DNA from: Desmospora activa DSM 45169
GTDB taxonomy: Bacteria; Bacillota; Bacilli; Thermoactinomycetales; DSM-45169
NCBI RefSeq assembly: GCF_003046315.1
Contig: NZ_PZZP01000001.1
Coordinates: 2,232,001-2,296,000, forward strand
Direction: 5' to 3'
DNA: 64,000 bases
Below the pieces are notes generated by a model, which saw only the letters and a list, made by a program, of their open reading frames with translations, had not been told where the DNA came from and ran no database searches. The first letter of the stretch is position 1; every line of letters begins with the position of its first letter. The position numbers were made by a program, and so were the translations under genes. Shown piece after piece: positions 40,103-50,120 of this stretch.

Positions 40103-41905
40103 TTAATCCCTTGCTTCCCCCTGCACCACCTGTTCCATCACCTGGCGAAATACGCGGTGGGAACGATTGTCCTTGCTATCCTCCACCGAGCGAATGACCA
40201 CCGAGACAGCGTAACGAGGCTGATCTGTCGGAGCAAAACCGATCATCCATTTATTGAAGCGTTCATTGCTTTGCCCCACTTGGGCGGTCCCGGTTTTGGC
40301 TCCCATCGACACAGCGGAATCCTTTAACGATTGAGCCGTGCCGTCGCTGACAGTTGTCTGCATCATTTTTCGCAGCGCTTGCAAGGTTTCCGGTTTGATC
40401 CTTTTCTCCACTGCCAGCGCATGGGGTTGAAAGGTAAAAAGCGTCTCCCCGTCTCGTTGCTGAATCTCCTGCACAATCCGGGGGTTGAGCGCTTTTCCGT
40501 CGTGAAACAGCGCCGTCACCATATTGGCCGCTTGTAATGGTGTGACGCGAACATCCCGCTGACCAATCCCTGTCTGGGCAACCGCCCCCTGATCTCGGCG
40601 CGTCATTTCATCGGAAAAGATCAACCCTCGCTGCTCCTGAGGAAGCTGACGAAAATTCTTCTCCTTCCATACCTTTCCCGACCACAGGATACGGCTTCCT
40701 AACCCTAAGCGATTGGCATACTCTTCGATCGTTTTGCCGCCCACCTTTTCCGCTACCTGAGCGAAGGCAATATTGCAGGAGTTGGCGTAAGCTTGCTCCA
40801 GCGTCTGTGTTCCATGACCGTCGGGTTTGGAATCGCGTAGGCCGTAACGGCCCAAATGACCATTACAGTGAAATTGATCGGAAGGCTTCACTTTTCCCGT
40901 GTCCAAAGCGGCGATAGCCACGACGGTTTTAAAGATGGAGCCAGGAGTGGTCTCCATCAGCGCACGATTGTCCCATGCATTCCAATCGTGTTGGGGATCG
41001 TTTTCAAGAGGACGGCTTGCCATCGCCAACAAATCCCCGCTGGCGATATCCTGCACCACGACGGCTCCCTCCTGTACTGCCGCATCATTTAAGGCTCGTT
41101 CCGCCACAGACTGAATCCGTTGATCCAAGGTGGTCAATAAACGGTAGGGCTCGCCAACCGAAGAACCTTCCACTTTCATCTCCAACCCGTTTAATGAGCG
41201 CCCTTGCCCGTCTGTGGTATAGGTGAGCAAGGTGGAACCGTCGGCACGCAAAAACGGTTCAAATGCCGCTTCCAGTCCCGATACCCCAATACGGGAATGG
41301 CTGTCGTACAACCCTTGCTCCCATTCATCCGGAAAACGTCGCTGAATCAAAAAAGGATTCCGTTCCACTCGGCCGATCACCTGGCGGCCCCCCCGATCCC
41401 GCCAGCGATCATCAGATTCCAATGCATCGATCCCTGGGATATGAAGATCCCTGATCGCTTTTGCTTCCCGTTCTTTTAACACCAACTCGCTTCCATCCGG
41501 TCGAGAAAGCGAACCGGGCGTATCCAAGGACTGCAGTTGATGAACCAGTTGCTTTTCCGTCCATCCCAGCTGTGAAGCCAACTTCCCCAATTTAACGCGA
41601 TTCGCCTCGATTTGTGCTTGGGAAAAAGGGGAGGCAAACAAACGCCACCCCTTTTTCCCAGTCAAAGCCTGTCCCTGCCGATCTAAAATACTGCCGCGAC
41701 CGCTGTCCACCACCACCACTCGACTCTGTTGTTCCTCCGCGCGGGCGATTAAATCCATTTCCTCATGGGAAAAAGAGCGCACCGAACCCAGCTGTATCCA
41801 GTACAGCCGCCACAGCAACGCCGAAAAACCGATAATCAGTACGATTGAAACCAGCCACATCCGGCGGCTTTTCAAGCTTTTTAGTCGCCTCGTTTGCCCC
41901 TCCAT
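40103..41905 (-). CDS. class B penicillin-binding protein (PbpI/SpoVD-like transpeptidase)
   Basis: 600 aa from the ATG at 41905 (AGGAGGGCG upstream). One N-terminal membrane anchor (MWLVSIVLIIGFSALLWRLYWIQL), a PBP dimerisation domain (VVVVDSGRGSILDRQGQ), and a transpeptidase domain with PGSIFKT (S-x-x-K, active Ser), SCN (S-x-N) and KTGTAQ (K-T-G). It cross-links peptidoglycan on the outer face. In B. subtilis pbpI (yrrR) lies close to mltG (yrrL) in the same chromosomal block, so PbpI is the best guess among class B PBPs. Confidence 0.88.
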   Translation of the reverse strand: MEGQTRRLKSLKSRRMWLVSIVLIIGFSALLWRLYWIQLGSVRSFSHEEMDLIARAEEQQSRVVVVDSGRGSILDRQGQALTGKKGWRLFASPFSQAQIEANRVKLGKLASQLGWTEKQLVHQLQSLDTPGSLSRPDGSELVLKEREAKAIRDLHIPGIDALESDDRWRDRGGRQVIGRVERNPFLIQRRFPDEWEQGLYDSHSRIGVSGLEAAFEPFLRADGSTLLTYTTDGQGRSLNGLEMKVEGSSVGEPYRLLTTLDQRIQSVAERALNDAAVQEGAVVVQDIASGDLLAMASRPLENDPQHDWNAWDNRALMETTPGSIFKTVVAIAALDTGKVKPSDQFHCNGHLGRYGLRDSKPDGHGTQTLEQAYANSCNIAFAQVAEKVGGKTIEEYANRLGLGSRILWSGKVWKEKNFRQLPQEQRGLIFSDEMTRRDQGAVAQTGIGQRDVRVTPLQAANMVTALFHDGKALNPRIVQEIQQRDGETLFTFQPHALAVEKRIKPETLQALRKMMQTTVSDGTAQSLKDSAVSMGAKTGTAQVGQSNERFNKWMIGFAPTDQPRYAVSVVIRSVEDSKDNRSHRVFRQVMEQVVQGEARD

Positions 41906-42033
41906 CGCTCGCCCTCCTATCAATCTCCAGCTTGGGCAAGCCCACCTTCTGATATACCACCAAGCTTTTTGAACAAAAAATATGCATTAATACGTATCCA
42001 CCCATACCATCGCCGGATCTTTTGCTTTTATTC

Positions 42034-42064
42034 TTGACAGCGGCAGATGAGAGTCACCTATAAT
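42034..42064 (+). promoter_or_regulatory. sigma-A-type promoter of the PPOX-like gene
   Basis: TTGACA (42034-42039), 19-nt spacer, TATAAT (42059-42064). Confidence 0.6.
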
Positions 42065-42123
42065 AGAATATCGACCCTGTTTATTCACGATTATTCCGTC
42101 TATTTATACAAAGGAGTGAAAAC

Positions 42124-42870
42124 GTGCAGTGGAACAACTCGCCGCAACGGTTACTCGGCGGCTTGCGGCGCCTAAAACGAAAAGTGTCCAACCGGATCAA
42201 ACCCGATTCCCCTCCCACAGAGCAAGAGGAACTGCAAACGCCTCTTCCTGGCTCTACCGGAGAACATCTTCTACAAAGGCAATATGGAACGGACAAGCGT
42301 GCATTGGCTTTCTACAACAATCAAATGATGGATCGTTTAAATGATCATATGATCGCTTATATCGCTCAACAGGAAATGGCCTTTATCTCTACTGCCGACG
42401 GTAATGGTGAGTGCGACGCTTCTTTTCGAGCGGGGCCGCCTGGTTTTGTCCGTATCTTAAACCGGCGACAGTTGATCTATCCCGAATACAGAGGAAACGG
42501 TGTCATGGCCAGCTTAGGCAATATCGTGGAAAATCCCCATATCGGTATCTTATTTGTCGATTTCTTCAATACCGCCGTCGGACTCCATGTAAACGGGAAA
42601 GCCAGCATCGTGGAAAATGCCGATCTATTGCTTCAACCCGATTTACCCGATGTCATCCGTGAAGATATTTTGACGGCGGATGGAAAAAAACCGGAACGCT
42701 GGGTTTTGGTCGATGTGGAGGAAGCATATATTCACTGTTCCAAGCACATCCCCCTGTTGCGAAAGCGAGAACGAGAGATTGACTGGGGAACGGACGATTT
42801 TGTAAAAAAAGGCGGCGATCACTTTCAGGTGAAAAGTGAACACCGTCCCTGGAAGAAAATACCGCAATAA
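42124..42870 (+). CDS. pyridoxamine 5'-phosphate oxidase-like FMN-binding protein
   Basis: 248 aa from GTG with AAGGAG upstream. After ~75 basic/variable residues the split-barrel flavin domain reads MIAYIAQQEMAFISTADGNGECDASFRAGPPGFVRIL, YPEYRGNGVMASLGNIVENPHIGILFVDF, and VLVDVEEAYIHCSKHIPLL. Similar PPOX-like proteins bind FMN or F420 and reduce small molecules; the substrate is unknown and PNP oxidase activity is not implied. Monocistronic, with a promoter and terminator of its own. Confidence 0.8.
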   Translation: MQWNNSPQRLLGGLRRLKRKVSNRIKPDSPPTEQEELQTPLPGSTGEHLLQRQYGTDKRALAFYNNQMMDRLNDHMIAYIAQQEMAFISTADGNGECDASFRAGPPGFVRILNRRQLIYPEYRGNGVMASLGNIVENPHIGILFVDFFNTAVGLHVNGKASIVENADLLLQPDLPDVIREDILTADGKKPERWVLVDVEEAYIHCSKHIPLLRKREREIDWGTDDFVKKGGDHFQVKSEHRPWKKIPQ

Positions 42871-42978
42871 AACAAACGATCCCACCGTGGATATCATTCT
42901 AATAATAATAAAGGATCGACCAAATCTCGGCAGCTGGGATTTCACCAAATATTGTTTATTATTAATCACACTTCATTA

Positions 42979-43003
42979 CCCCGCCTAAAACAGCGGGGTT
43001 TTT
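42979..43003 (+). terminator. terminator of the PPOX-like gene
   Basis: CCCCGC/GCGGGG stem, 8-nt loop, five T. Confidence 0.8.
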
Positions 43004-43025
43004 CTATCTACACCGCCTAAAAACG

Positions 43026-43056
43026 GCAAAAACAACAGACTCCCTTGTACGGGAGC
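43026..43056 (-). terminator. terminator of the second mltG
   Basis: Minus strand CTCCC/GGGAG hairpin followed by TCTGTTGTTTTT. Confidence 0.6.
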
Positions 43057-43068
43057 CTGAGGGTACGG

Positions 43069-44091
43069 TTACTGATTTTGTTTGCTTCGTTCAATATTTG
43101 CTTCATGTTCTTCCTCTGTGCGGGCGAAGTAATGTTTACCCGTCCCATCTTTACGGGTTACATAAAAAAAGTAGTTGTGCTTCTCCGGTGCCAAGGCCGC
43201 CTGTAAAGCATCGGGACCAGGATTGGCGATGGGGCCTGGAGGGAGTCCATCAATTTGATAGGTATTATAAGGGCTGTCAATCTTCAGATCTTTAAAGTAA
43301 AGCCGTTCCTTCTGATTTCCCAGTGCATACTGGACGGTAGCATCCACCTGCAGTTTTTGCCCCTTGTCAAGTCGATTATAGATGACCCCGGCTATGCGTG
43401 GAAGCTCTTCCTTCACTTGCCCTTCCCGCTCCAGGATGGATGCGATCGTCACCCATTCATCCACGGTAAGCCCTTGTTGTTGCAGTTGTTGCTTGACACC
43501 ATCCCGTTCCAGTTCCTGCTGAAACTGGCGCAACATCTTATCCACCAACGCTTCCGGATCGGCTTCCCGGGGCAGATTGTACGTGATCGGATACAAGTAT
43601 CCCTCTAGACGATGAGTTCGCTTATCATCCATCGGAATCTGTTTAACAAAATCATAGGGATAATCCGCTTCATCCACAGCCTTGAGAAAAGCAGTTCGAT
43701 CCATTCCCCGTTTAACCAGTCGGTCGGCGATCTGTTCGGCAGTAAACCCCTCTGGAACTGTTAAGCTCATTGCATTTTTTGTGCTATCTGTAAAGATGTT
43801 CAACATCTCTTTGGCCGTGGAATTGGGAGGAAGTTCGTACAAACCCGCCTTCAAACCCTTCGACTCCCCTTCTAACCATGCGTAAGCGGCAAAAATCCAA
43901 CCGTGACGAATCAGCTGCTCCCGCTCCAACGTCTGACCCAGGTCTAATATCGAAGCCCCTTGTGGCACTTCTACCTCCACCGGTTCTTCGATCGACTTTA
44001 ATTGTAACGACTGTTGCACATACCAATACCCTCCTACGGCAAGTGCAGCTGTTAAGATCAAGGTCAACAGGATGCGCCAGATCCATTTCAT
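43069..44091 (-). CDS. mltG: endolytic transglycosylase MltG, copy 2
   Basis: 340 aa, ATG with AGGAACACAGG upstream. One N-terminal membrane helix, a LysM-like region (EVEVPQGASILDLGQTLEREQLI), and a YceG/MltG catalytic domain with the active Glu in WVTIASILEREGQ, then LPRIAGVIYNRLDKGQKLQVDATVQYALG and YNTYQIDGLPPGPIANPG. Cleaves nascent glycan strands outside the membrane. Closely similar to the upstream copy at 44370-45410, so the pair is a tandem duplication. Confidence 0.92.
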   Translation of the reverse strand: MKWIWRILLTLILTAALAVGGYWYVQQSLQLKSIEEPVEVEVPQGASILDLGQTLEREQLIRHGWIFAAYAWLEGESKGLKAGLYELPPNSTAKEMLNIFTDSTKNAMSLTVPEGFTAEQIADRLVKRGMDRTAFLKAVDEADYPYDFVKQIPMDDKRTHRLEGYLYPITYNLPREADPEALVDKMLRQFQQELERDGVKQQLQQQGLTVDEWVTIASILEREGQVKEELPRIAGVIYNRLDKGQKLQVDATVQYALGNQKERLYFKDLKIDSPYNTYQIDGLPPGPIANPGPDALQAALAPEKHNYFFYVTRKDGTGKHYFARTEEEHEANIERSKQNQ

Positions 44092-44195
44092 GTTCCTGTG
44101 TTCCTCTCTTGTTGATTTTAGAGTCTCTCTGGATTGTACACACTCCGTTTAAGTACAGCAACCCCGAGAGGGATATAGGAGTTTAAGAATGAAGG

Positions 44196-44236
44196 AAAAA
44201 GAGGGTTGCCTCTGCTCTGTCGGCAAACCCTTTTTC
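44196..44236. terminator. hairpin terminator between the mltG copies
   Basis: AAAAAGAGGGTTGCC pairs with GGCAAACCCTTTTT (one bulged A), A/T-tracts on both sides. It suggests copy 2 is transcribed at least partly on its own. Confidence 0.7.
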
Positions 44237-44286
44237 GCTCTTGCCCCATCTGGTATCTTTGATTGTGTTTAGGGAGGGATTTCCAA

Positions 44287-44367
44287 ATGAGTAACTCTGC
44301 CACGCATGGAGCGAAGGCGGAAATCCACTCCCGACCGTCCGAACATCTTTTGTTGATGGGGCACTAG
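44287..44367 (+). other. possible 26-aa ORF between the mltG copies
   Basis: ATG with a strong AGGGAGGG 8 nt upstream and 26 codons (MSNSATHGAKAEIHSRPSEH...) in the 278-bp gap, antisense to the operon. Short and without recognised relatives; may be chance. Confidence 0.2.
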
Positions 44368-44369
44368 TT

Positions 44370-45410
44370 TCATTGGCTGCTGTTTTGTGTCTGTGTTTTC
44401 TTGCTTTGCTCGATATACTGCTGGTGTTGTTGATAGGTTTCCGCAAAATAATGCTCTCCGGTCCCATCCTTTTTGGTAACATAGTACAGATAGGTGTGTT
44501 GATCTGGTTCCAAGGTGGCCGTCAATGCTCGCTCCCCTGGACTGGCGATGGGGCCGGGAGGTAAACCCTCTATTTTATATGTGTTATAAGGGCTATCTAG
44601 TTTAAGATCTTTATAATACAGCCGTTCTTTCTGTTCACCTAACGCATATTGAATCGTGGCGTCCACCTGTAAACGCATATTTTGCTGCAGCCGATTTTCG
44701 ATCACACCTGCGATTTTTGCAAATTCACTCTTCGCCTGTCCTTCCCTCTCTACAATCGAAGCAAACGTTACCCACTCGTCCACGGTTAGATTGCGCTTCT
44801 GCAACTGCCCGGGTGCACCCATCTTCTCCATTTGATTTGCAAACTGCCCCAACATCAGGTTGACGATATCTTCGGCATTTGCGGTCTTGGGGATGTTATA
44901 AGTGCTAGGGAAGAGATACCCCTCAAGCTTATGGCGTCGATTCTCGTTAGGGGGGATATTTTGGAGAAAATCATAATCGTATTCTCCTTCATCGACGGCT
45001 TTTAAAAACTCTTCTTTGCTCACATTTCCATTTTTTGCGACTGCGTCGCTGATTTGATTAATGGTAAAGCCTTCTGGAATCGTGACGGTATACGTATTTT
45101 GCCGGCCCTTTGAAAACATCTCCAACATATCGTTGATATCCATCTCCGGGGATACTTCATAAACACCTGCTTGTAGATTACGGTTTCCTGTCGTAAAAAG
45201 ATATGTATTGAAAAACCAATCGTAGCGAATCAAATGCTTTTCCTTCAACAATCGTCCGATATCAGCCCCAGAAGTACCGGGTTCGATTTCCAACTGTACG
45301 GCTTCTTTCCGCGGTGGGGAGTCCAATGTGTAATCGACATAAAAATAAGCCAACACCGACCAGGCGGCAAATAAGGCTAGGGTATAGAATAATCGCTTCA
45401 GCCACTCCAT
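44370..45410 (-). CDS. mltG: endolytic transglycosylase MltG, copy 1 (YrrL position)
   Basis: 346 aa, ATG with GAAGGAG upstream. Same layout as copy 2: membrane anchor (LFYTLALFAAWSVLAYFYV), LysM-like EIEPGTSGADIGRLLKEKHLI, catalytic Glu in WVTFASIVEREGQ, then FAKIAGVIENRLQQNMRLQVDATIQYALG and YNTYKIEGLPPGPIASPG. It follows ruvX, yrzB and the other DUF1292 gene, the position of yrrL in B. subtilis, so this is the orthologous copy. Confidence 0.93.
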   Translation of the reverse strand: MEWLKRLFYTLALFAAWSVLAYFYVDYTLDSPPRKEAVQLEIEPGTSGADIGRLLKEKHLIRYDWFFNTYLFTTGNRNLQAGVYEVSPEMDINDMLEMFSKGRQNTYTVTIPEGFTINQISDAVAKNGNVSKEEFLKAVDEGEYDYDFLQNIPPNENRRHKLEGYLFPSTYNIPKTANAEDIVNLMLGQFANQMEKMGAPGQLQKRNLTVDEWVTFASIVEREGQAKSEFAKIAGVIENRLQQNMRLQVDATIQYALGEQKERLYYKDLKLDSPYNTYKIEGLPPGPIASPGERALTATLEPDQHTYLYYVTKKDGTGEHYFAETYQQHQQYIEQSKKTQTQNSSQ

Positions 45411-45467
45411 CGGATGTGCTCCTTCTCTTGCAGGGTATCGGCTGTTTTTATGTTATCACATGTCTCC

Positions 45468-45492
45468 AAAAAAAAAACGGGGTCTCCCCCGT
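45468..45492 (-). terminator. terminator after the DUF1292 gene
   Basis: Minus strand ACGGGG-GAGA-CCCCGT followed by nine T. Confidence 0.85.
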
Positions 45493-45501
45493 AATTCGTC
45501 A

Positions 45502-45810
45502 TCATTCGCCAAAATAGAGCATTTCGTCTATTGCATCCGCTACTTCTTCCCACTCATACTCATCTTCCACATGTACGATTCGGTGTGAATCGCCCTCAGG
45601 GGTGACTCGAAAAAGATAAGCATCCGAATCCATCCCCTCACTCTTGCGTAAGAGAGCATAATGGCGCCCGTTAATATCCAGTTCGCGCAGCAAGTGAAAA
45701 CGGGAATCCGTATCGGCCCCTTCTTCGTCGCCGAGGACTAATTCTCGCCCCCAGATGGACTCCAATACGTTTAAGCTTTTGGCCATCCGTTCTTCTTCCC
45801 GTCCGTTCAT
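45502..45810 (-). CDS. DUF1292-family protein, second copy
   Basis: 102 aa, ATG with AGGTGAT upstream. Acidic, with the DUF1292-like order: RFHLLRELDINGRHYALLRKSEG, AYLFRVTPEGDSHRIVHVEDEYEWEEVADAIDEML. It is a diverged neighbour of the yrzB-like gene upstream, 25 bp away, in the same operon. Function unknown. Confidence 0.7.
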   Translation of the reverse strand: MNGREEERMAKSLNVLESIWGRELVLGDEEGADTDSRFHLLRELDINGRHYALLRKSEGMDSDAYLFRVTPEGDSHRIVHVEDEYEWEEVADAIDEMLYFGE

Positions 45811-45835
45811 CTGTCATCACCTGACTCGCTGGTCG

Positions 45836-46156
45836 TTAATTTGATTCGTTTTCAAATTCATTCTCCAATGTGCGCAATACTTCTTCAACCATATCCCACT
45901 CGCGATCGTCTTCAATCGGAATCAGGTTGATATCTTCTCCGTCCCCTTCATATCGAAAGGCGTACACTTCCTGCTCCTCCGGTTCATCCTCGTTTCCGGC
46001 TCCTTCCTCCCCTTCGTCCATCGGGGTAAGCAGGATATATTTATTGCCGTCCTCCTGTTCAAAGCGAAACAGTACCTCAAAGGTTTCCTGCTCCCCCTCC
46101 TCATTGCTGATCAAAACCGTTTCTGTCACATCTTCATATTGTCCGTTGTCATCCAT
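45836..46156 (-). CDS. yrzB: DUF1292 protein, YrzB-like
   Basis: 106 aa from the ATG at 46156 (AGAGGAGG upstream), overlapping the ruvX stop by 8 bp. Typical YrzB: VLISNEEGEQETFEVLFRFEQEDGNKYILLTPMDEG, a highly acidic insert, VYAFRYEGDGEDINLIPIEDDREWDMVEEVLRTLENE. Conserved in Bacillota between ruvX and mltG; function unknown. Confidence 0.88.
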   Translation of the reverse strand: MDDNGQYEDVTETVLISNEEGEQETFEVLFRFEQEDGNKYILLTPMDEGEEGAGNEDEPEEQEVYAFRYEGDGEDINLIPIEDDREWDMVEEVLRTLENEFENESN

Positions 46157-46589
46157 CGTTATTCCTCCTCTGTGCATCCAAATAGCCTTGTAAAATCCAC
46201 GATGCGGCCATTTGATCCACCACTTTTTTTCGCTTTCGTCTGCTCATATCTGCATCAATCAAGGTTCGTTCCACCGCAGCTGTCGATAATCGTTCATCCC
46301 ACAACTGTACCGGAAGGGAGAAGCGCTCTTCCAATTCTGCCGCTAAGCTTTGGCAGGCGCGCCCCCGTTCTCCAATCGTTCCATCCATGTTTCGGGGAAA
46401 CCCCACTACAATTGTACGAGCTTCATACTCCTCGATCAATTGTTGTAACCGTTCCAACCAACGGGAATCATCCGTTCGCTGAATCATCTCTACCCCTTGA
46501 GCCGTCCATCCCATCGGATCGCTGACAGCGACTCCGATCCGTTTTCCCCCGATATCTAACCCTATCACACGTTCAAACAATTGCTCCAT
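46149..46589 (-). CDS. ruvX: RuvX/YqgF-type Holliday junction resolvase or pre-16S nuclease
   Basis: 146 aa, ATG with GCAGGAG upstream. RNase H-like fold: VIGLDIGGKRIGVAVSDPMG (first catalytic Asp), IVVGFPRNMDGTIGERG, LWDERLSTAAVERTLIDADMSRRKRKKVVDQMAASWILQGYLD (second Glu and last Asp). Homologues process 16S rRNA ends (YqgF) and may resolve junctions. Same neighbours as B. subtilis yrrK. Confidence 0.93.
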   Translation of the reverse strand: MEQLFERVIGLDIGGKRIGVAVSDPMGWTAQGVEMIQRTDDSRWLERLQQLIEEYEARTIVVGFPRNMDGTIGERGRACQSLAAELEERFSLPVQLWDERLSTAAVERTLIDADMSRRKRKKVVDQMAASWILQGYLDAQRRNNDG

Positions 46590-46822
46590 CTCCTGCTGTT
46601 TTCTCTGTATTCTCCAGACAAAGCAGGGATTTTTGAGTCTGCGTGCACTTGCTGTTTACAGAGAAGTAGGAACTGTCCGCTTCAATCCCCTACGACGGGA
46701 GCGGGCAAAACTCGCTATCGCTCAAACCTATAGCCCGCTTTTTTCCGCTTCGGTGACTTCCGCTAAGTGGCACAGCAAAGGCACTTCGCTTTCAAAAATC
46801 CCTTCCATCACGATAATGAGAA
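46590..46822. other. gap between ireB and ruvX with a long hairpin
   Basis: 233 bp. AGCGGGC pairs with GCCCGCT around a ~30-nt loop (46698-46743), followed on the plus strand by six T, opposite to the flanking genes. A minus-strand frame of ~26 codons (MEGIFESEVPLLCHLAEV...) runs through it. No firm gene. Confidence 0.3.
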
Positions 46823-47077
46823 TCAGCCCTTCCCCTGAGTCAAGTAAAACTTGACTAATTCCTCCAGCAGTTCGTCTCGTTCCACCTTGCGGATTAAGGA
46901 ACGGGCGTTATGATGCCGGGGGATATAGGCGGGATCCCCCGACAGCAGATAACCCACCATTTGATTGATCGGGTTGTAACCTTTTTCGCTCAATACCTCG
47001 TATACCGTCAATAAGATTTCACGAGGATTTGCTTCTTGCTCCTCTCCACGGAAATCGAATTTCATCGTTTTATCCAT
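46823..47077 (-). CDS. ireB: IreB-family regulatory phosphoprotein (YrzL)
   Basis: 84 aa from the ATG at 47077 (weak GAGAG site; a GTG 5 codons earlier is possible). Matches the DUF965/IreB family over its whole length: [70 protein letters not shown]. In Enterococcus IreB is a substrate of the Ser/Thr kinase IreK and modulates cephalosporin resistance. Between alaS and ruvX, as in B. subtilis. Confidence 0.93.
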   Translation of the reverse strand: MDKTMKFDFRGEEQEANPREILLTVYEVLSEKGYNPINQMVGYLLSGDPAYIPRHHNARSLIRKVERDELLEELVKFYLTQGKG

Positions 47078-47183
47078 GGACACTCTCAACACCTCTCTCT
47101 ATCTATTGACCACCTTTCTTCAAACCATTCGCTTCAAAAGTTGGTATTTCCTCTTTTTCCTTTTATCTGGTCGATTCAAACCA

Positions 47184-49811
47184 TCATTGGGCTTGTTGTG
47201 CAACCGTGTCGACAACGATGTCAAGGGCCTCGCCTAAGCGCTCCGGCTGCTTTCCGCCCGCTTGGGCCATATCCGGGCGTCCGCCACCGCCACCGCCGCA
47301 GTGTGACGCTGCAACTTTTACCAGTTTTCCCGCGTGCAATCCCTTTTTGATATAGCTTTCTGAAACCCAGGCCACCAATTGCACCTTGCCGTTATTGACG
47401 GCCCCTAACACGATGACCCCCTCACCGATGCGCTCTTTTAAATCATCCATCATCCGGCGCAAGTGATCCATATCCGGTGCATCCACCTGAGCCGTTAACA
47501 AGGGGACCCCGGCTACATCTTTTATAGAAGCGGCGAGATTGGCTCCTTCCATGTGATTCAATTTAGCGCGCAGGGATTCATGTTCCCGTTGCAGCCCCTT
47601 CAACCGCCCTTGCAACCCGTCGATACGCTCCACCACTTCCGTCGGTTGGGTTTTAAGGAGATCGGCCGCCTGGTGTAAAAGCCCCAACTGCTCCTCCATA
47701 TGACGGTAGGCATGGCGTCCTGTTACCGCTTCTACCCGGCGGGTACCGGAGCCGATCCCACTCTCGCTCACTAGTTTAAATAACCCAATTTCCCCAGTCT
47801 GGCTCACATGGGTGCCACCACATAACTCCAGGCTGTAATCCCCTACCTGGACCACACGCACCTCGTCTCCATACTTTTCCCCAAATAGCGCCATCGCACC
47901 CATCGCTTTTGCTTCCGGCAGCGATTTGATAAAGATCTCCACGGGGGTATTGGCCCAGATTTGCCGGTTAACCCGCTCTTCCACCTCGCGCTTCTGCGCT
48001 TCCGTCATTCCCTCGATATGGGTAAAGTCAAAGCGGAGTCGATCCGGGGACACTAAAGAACCCGCTTGATTGACATGGGTTCCCAGCACTTCTTTTAACG
48101 CTTTGTGCAGCAGATGGGTAGCCGTGTGATTCTTCACCACATCCTGACGATAAGCGTGATCGATCTCCGCTTGGGCTTCCTCTCCCACAGCCAAGGTCCC
48201 TTCCAGCACGGCACAATGGTGAATATGTTCCCCATGCGGTCCTTTTTTTACATTCTCGACACGCAGACGAGCCCTTGCGGTACGGATTTCACCATGATCC
48301 CCCACCTGGCCGCCGCTTTCGGCATAAAAAGGCGTTTCTTCCAGGACGACGAGCGCGTTTTCGCCCGCGCCTACCACATCGACAAACTGATCAGCAACAA
48401 TAGCGGCGGTGATGCGGGTGGAGACATTCCCTTTTTCATAGCCAACAAAGGAGGTGTTCACCTTTAGCTCTGACAATACCCCTCCCTGCACTTGCATACT
48501 GCCGGTTTCCTGCCGTGCTCCCCGTGCCCGCTCCCGCTGCTTCGCCATGGCAGCTTCAAAGCCTTCCTTATCCACGGATAATCCGTGTTCCCGTGCAAAA
48601 TCCTCGGTTAGATCTACCGGAAAACCGTAGGTGTCATACAGTTTAAATACCTCTTGTCCAGAGATCTCGCTCTCTCCCTGCTCTTTCCGTTCCGCCACCA
48701 CATTTTCAAGGATAGAAAGCCCTTCGGACAAGGTTTCAAGGAAGCGTTCTTCCTCCCCCCGAATCACTTTTTGGATAAACGCCCGCTTTTGGTCCGGTTC
48801 CGGATAAAAGGCCTTCATCGTGTCGGCCACCACATCGGTGAGACGATAGAGGAAAGCATGCTCCACTCCCAGTTTACGCGCATAACGGACCGCCCGTCGC
48901 AATAACCGGCGCAGCACATATCCCCGTCCCTCGTTGGAAGGAATCGGTCCGTCCGCAATGGCAAACACCAATGTACGCACATGGTCGGCGATCACCTTGA
49001 GGGCGATGTCGACCGCTTCATCCTTCCCATAGTTGACACCGGCACCTTTTGCTGCAGCTTGGATAATAGGCTGAAACAAATCCGTGTCAAAGTTGGTCGG
49101 AACCCCTTGCATTACGGATGCCATTCGCTCCAAACCCATGCCGGTATCGATGTTTTTCTTGGGCAAAGGCGTATAGCTGCCGTCAGGATTGTGGTTGTAT
49201 TGGGAAAAGACCAAGTTCCAAACCTCAAGATAGCGGGCGTTCTCCCCCCCGGGGTAACATTCCGGATCGGATGGGTCCCCAAACGCTTCCCCCCGGTCAT
49301 AGAAAATCTCAGAGTTAGGGCCACAGGGACCTTCCCCGATATCCCAAAAATTTTCTTTTAACCTAACAATCCGTGCAGCCGGGACGCCGATTTGTTCGTT
49401 CCAGATGCGATAAGCGTCATCATCTTCCGGATGGATCGTTATCGACAACCGCTCCGGATCTAAACCGAGCCAGCGGGAATCCGTCAAAAACTCCCACGCC
49501 CACTCAATCGCTTCTTCCTTGAAATAATCGCCCACGGAGAAGTTGCCCAGCATCTCAAAAAAAGTATGATGACGAGCGGTATAACCCACATTTTCAATAT
49601 CATCGGTACGGATCGACTTTTGTGCGTTCACGATACGGGGATTATCTGGAATCACACGCCCGTCAAAATATTTTTTCACCGTGGCCACCCCACTGTTGAT
49701 CCACAACAAGGATGGGTCCTCCACCGGCACCAACGAAGCGCTGGGCTCCACCCGATGCCCTTTTTCCTGGAAAAAATCGAGATACTTCTGTCGAATCTCA
49801 TGTCCTTTCAT
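47184..49811 (-). CDS. alaS: alanyl-tRNA synthetase
   Basis: 875 aa from the ATG at 49811 (AGGAGGAG upstream). Class II catalytic core ([43 protein letters not shown]), an editing domain with [11 protein letters not shown] and [13 protein letters not shown] (zinc-binding His/Cys), and a C-Ala domain ending in [18 protein letters not shown]. Charges tRNA-Ala. Controlled by the T-box leader directly upstream. Confidence 0.97.
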   Translation of the reverse strand: MKGHEIRQKYLDFFQEKGHRVEPSASLVPVEDPSLLWINSGVATVKKYFDGRVIPDNPRIVNAQKSIRTDDIENVGYTARHHTFFEMLGNFSVGDYFKEEAIEWAWEFLTDSRWLGLDPERLSITIHPEDDDAYRIWNEQIGVPAARIVRLKENFWDIGEGPCGPNSEIFYDRGEAFGDPSDPECYPGGENARYLEVWNLVFSQYNHNPDGSYTPLPKKNIDTGMGLERMASVMQGVPTNFDTDLFQPIIQAAAKGAGVNYGKDEAVDIALKVIADHVRTLVFAIADGPIPSNEGRGYVLRRLLRRAVRYARKLGVEHAFLYRLTDVVADTMKAFYPEPDQKRAFIQKVIRGEEERFLETLSEGLSILENVVAERKEQGESEISGQEVFKLYDTYGFPVDLTEDFAREHGLSVDKEGFEAAMAKQRERARGARQETGSMQVQGGVLSELKVNTSFVGYEKGNVSTRITAAIVADQFVDVVGAGENALVVLEETPFYAESGGQVGDHGEIRTARARLRVENVKKGPHGEHIHHCAVLEGTLAVGEEAQAEIDHAYRQDVVKNHTATHLLHKALKEVLGTHVNQAGSLVSPDRLRFDFTHIEGMTEAQKREVEERVNRQIWANTPVEIFIKSLPEAKAMGAMALFGEKYGDEVRVVQVGDYSLELCGGTHVSQTGEIGLFKLVSESGIGSGTRRVEAVTGRHAYRHMEEQLGLLHQAADLLKTQPTEVVERIDGLQGRLKGLQREHESLRAKLNHMEGANLAASIKDVAGVPLLTAQVDAPDMDHLRRMMDDLKERIGEGVIVLGAVNNGKVQLVAWVSESYIKKGLHAGKLVKVAASHCGGGGGGRPDMAQAGGKQPERLGEALDIVVDTVAQQAQ

Positions 49812-49845
49812 CTGCAATCTCCTCCTCAATCAATCCATGGCGCGT

Positions 49846-50110
49846 AACAAATAGCCTTCCCATCCCTGACAGGGACGAGAAGGCTTTACTCCCGCGGTAC
49901 CACCCCGAATTATCCCATGCTGTAGACACAGGATCGCTCGATTTCCGATAACGGCGGAAAAACCGGCGGGCTCCTCACCCGCACTCAAGAGCCGGCCTTC
50001 GGTTGGATCGGAATCCGGGAAAGTCTCTCAGCCATGGACTCTCCTCTCTGGCGGCGATCCACCTACTTCTGCTCTCTCATCGCGATTGCATCTTTTTACG
50101 CACCGGTATT
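49846..50110 (-). ncRNA. T-box leader of alaS
   Basis: On the minus strand the T-box GGGGTGGTACCGCG (49892-49905) is followed by the terminator helix AGCCTTC...GAAGGCT (49846-49886). Stem I lies 5' of this, with GAGAG-type elements; the likely specifier codon is GCT (revcomp of 50030-50032), for alanine. Uncharged tRNA-Ala should stabilise the antiterminator and switch alaS on. Confidence 0.9.
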
Positions 50111-50120
50111 GTTATGTTCT

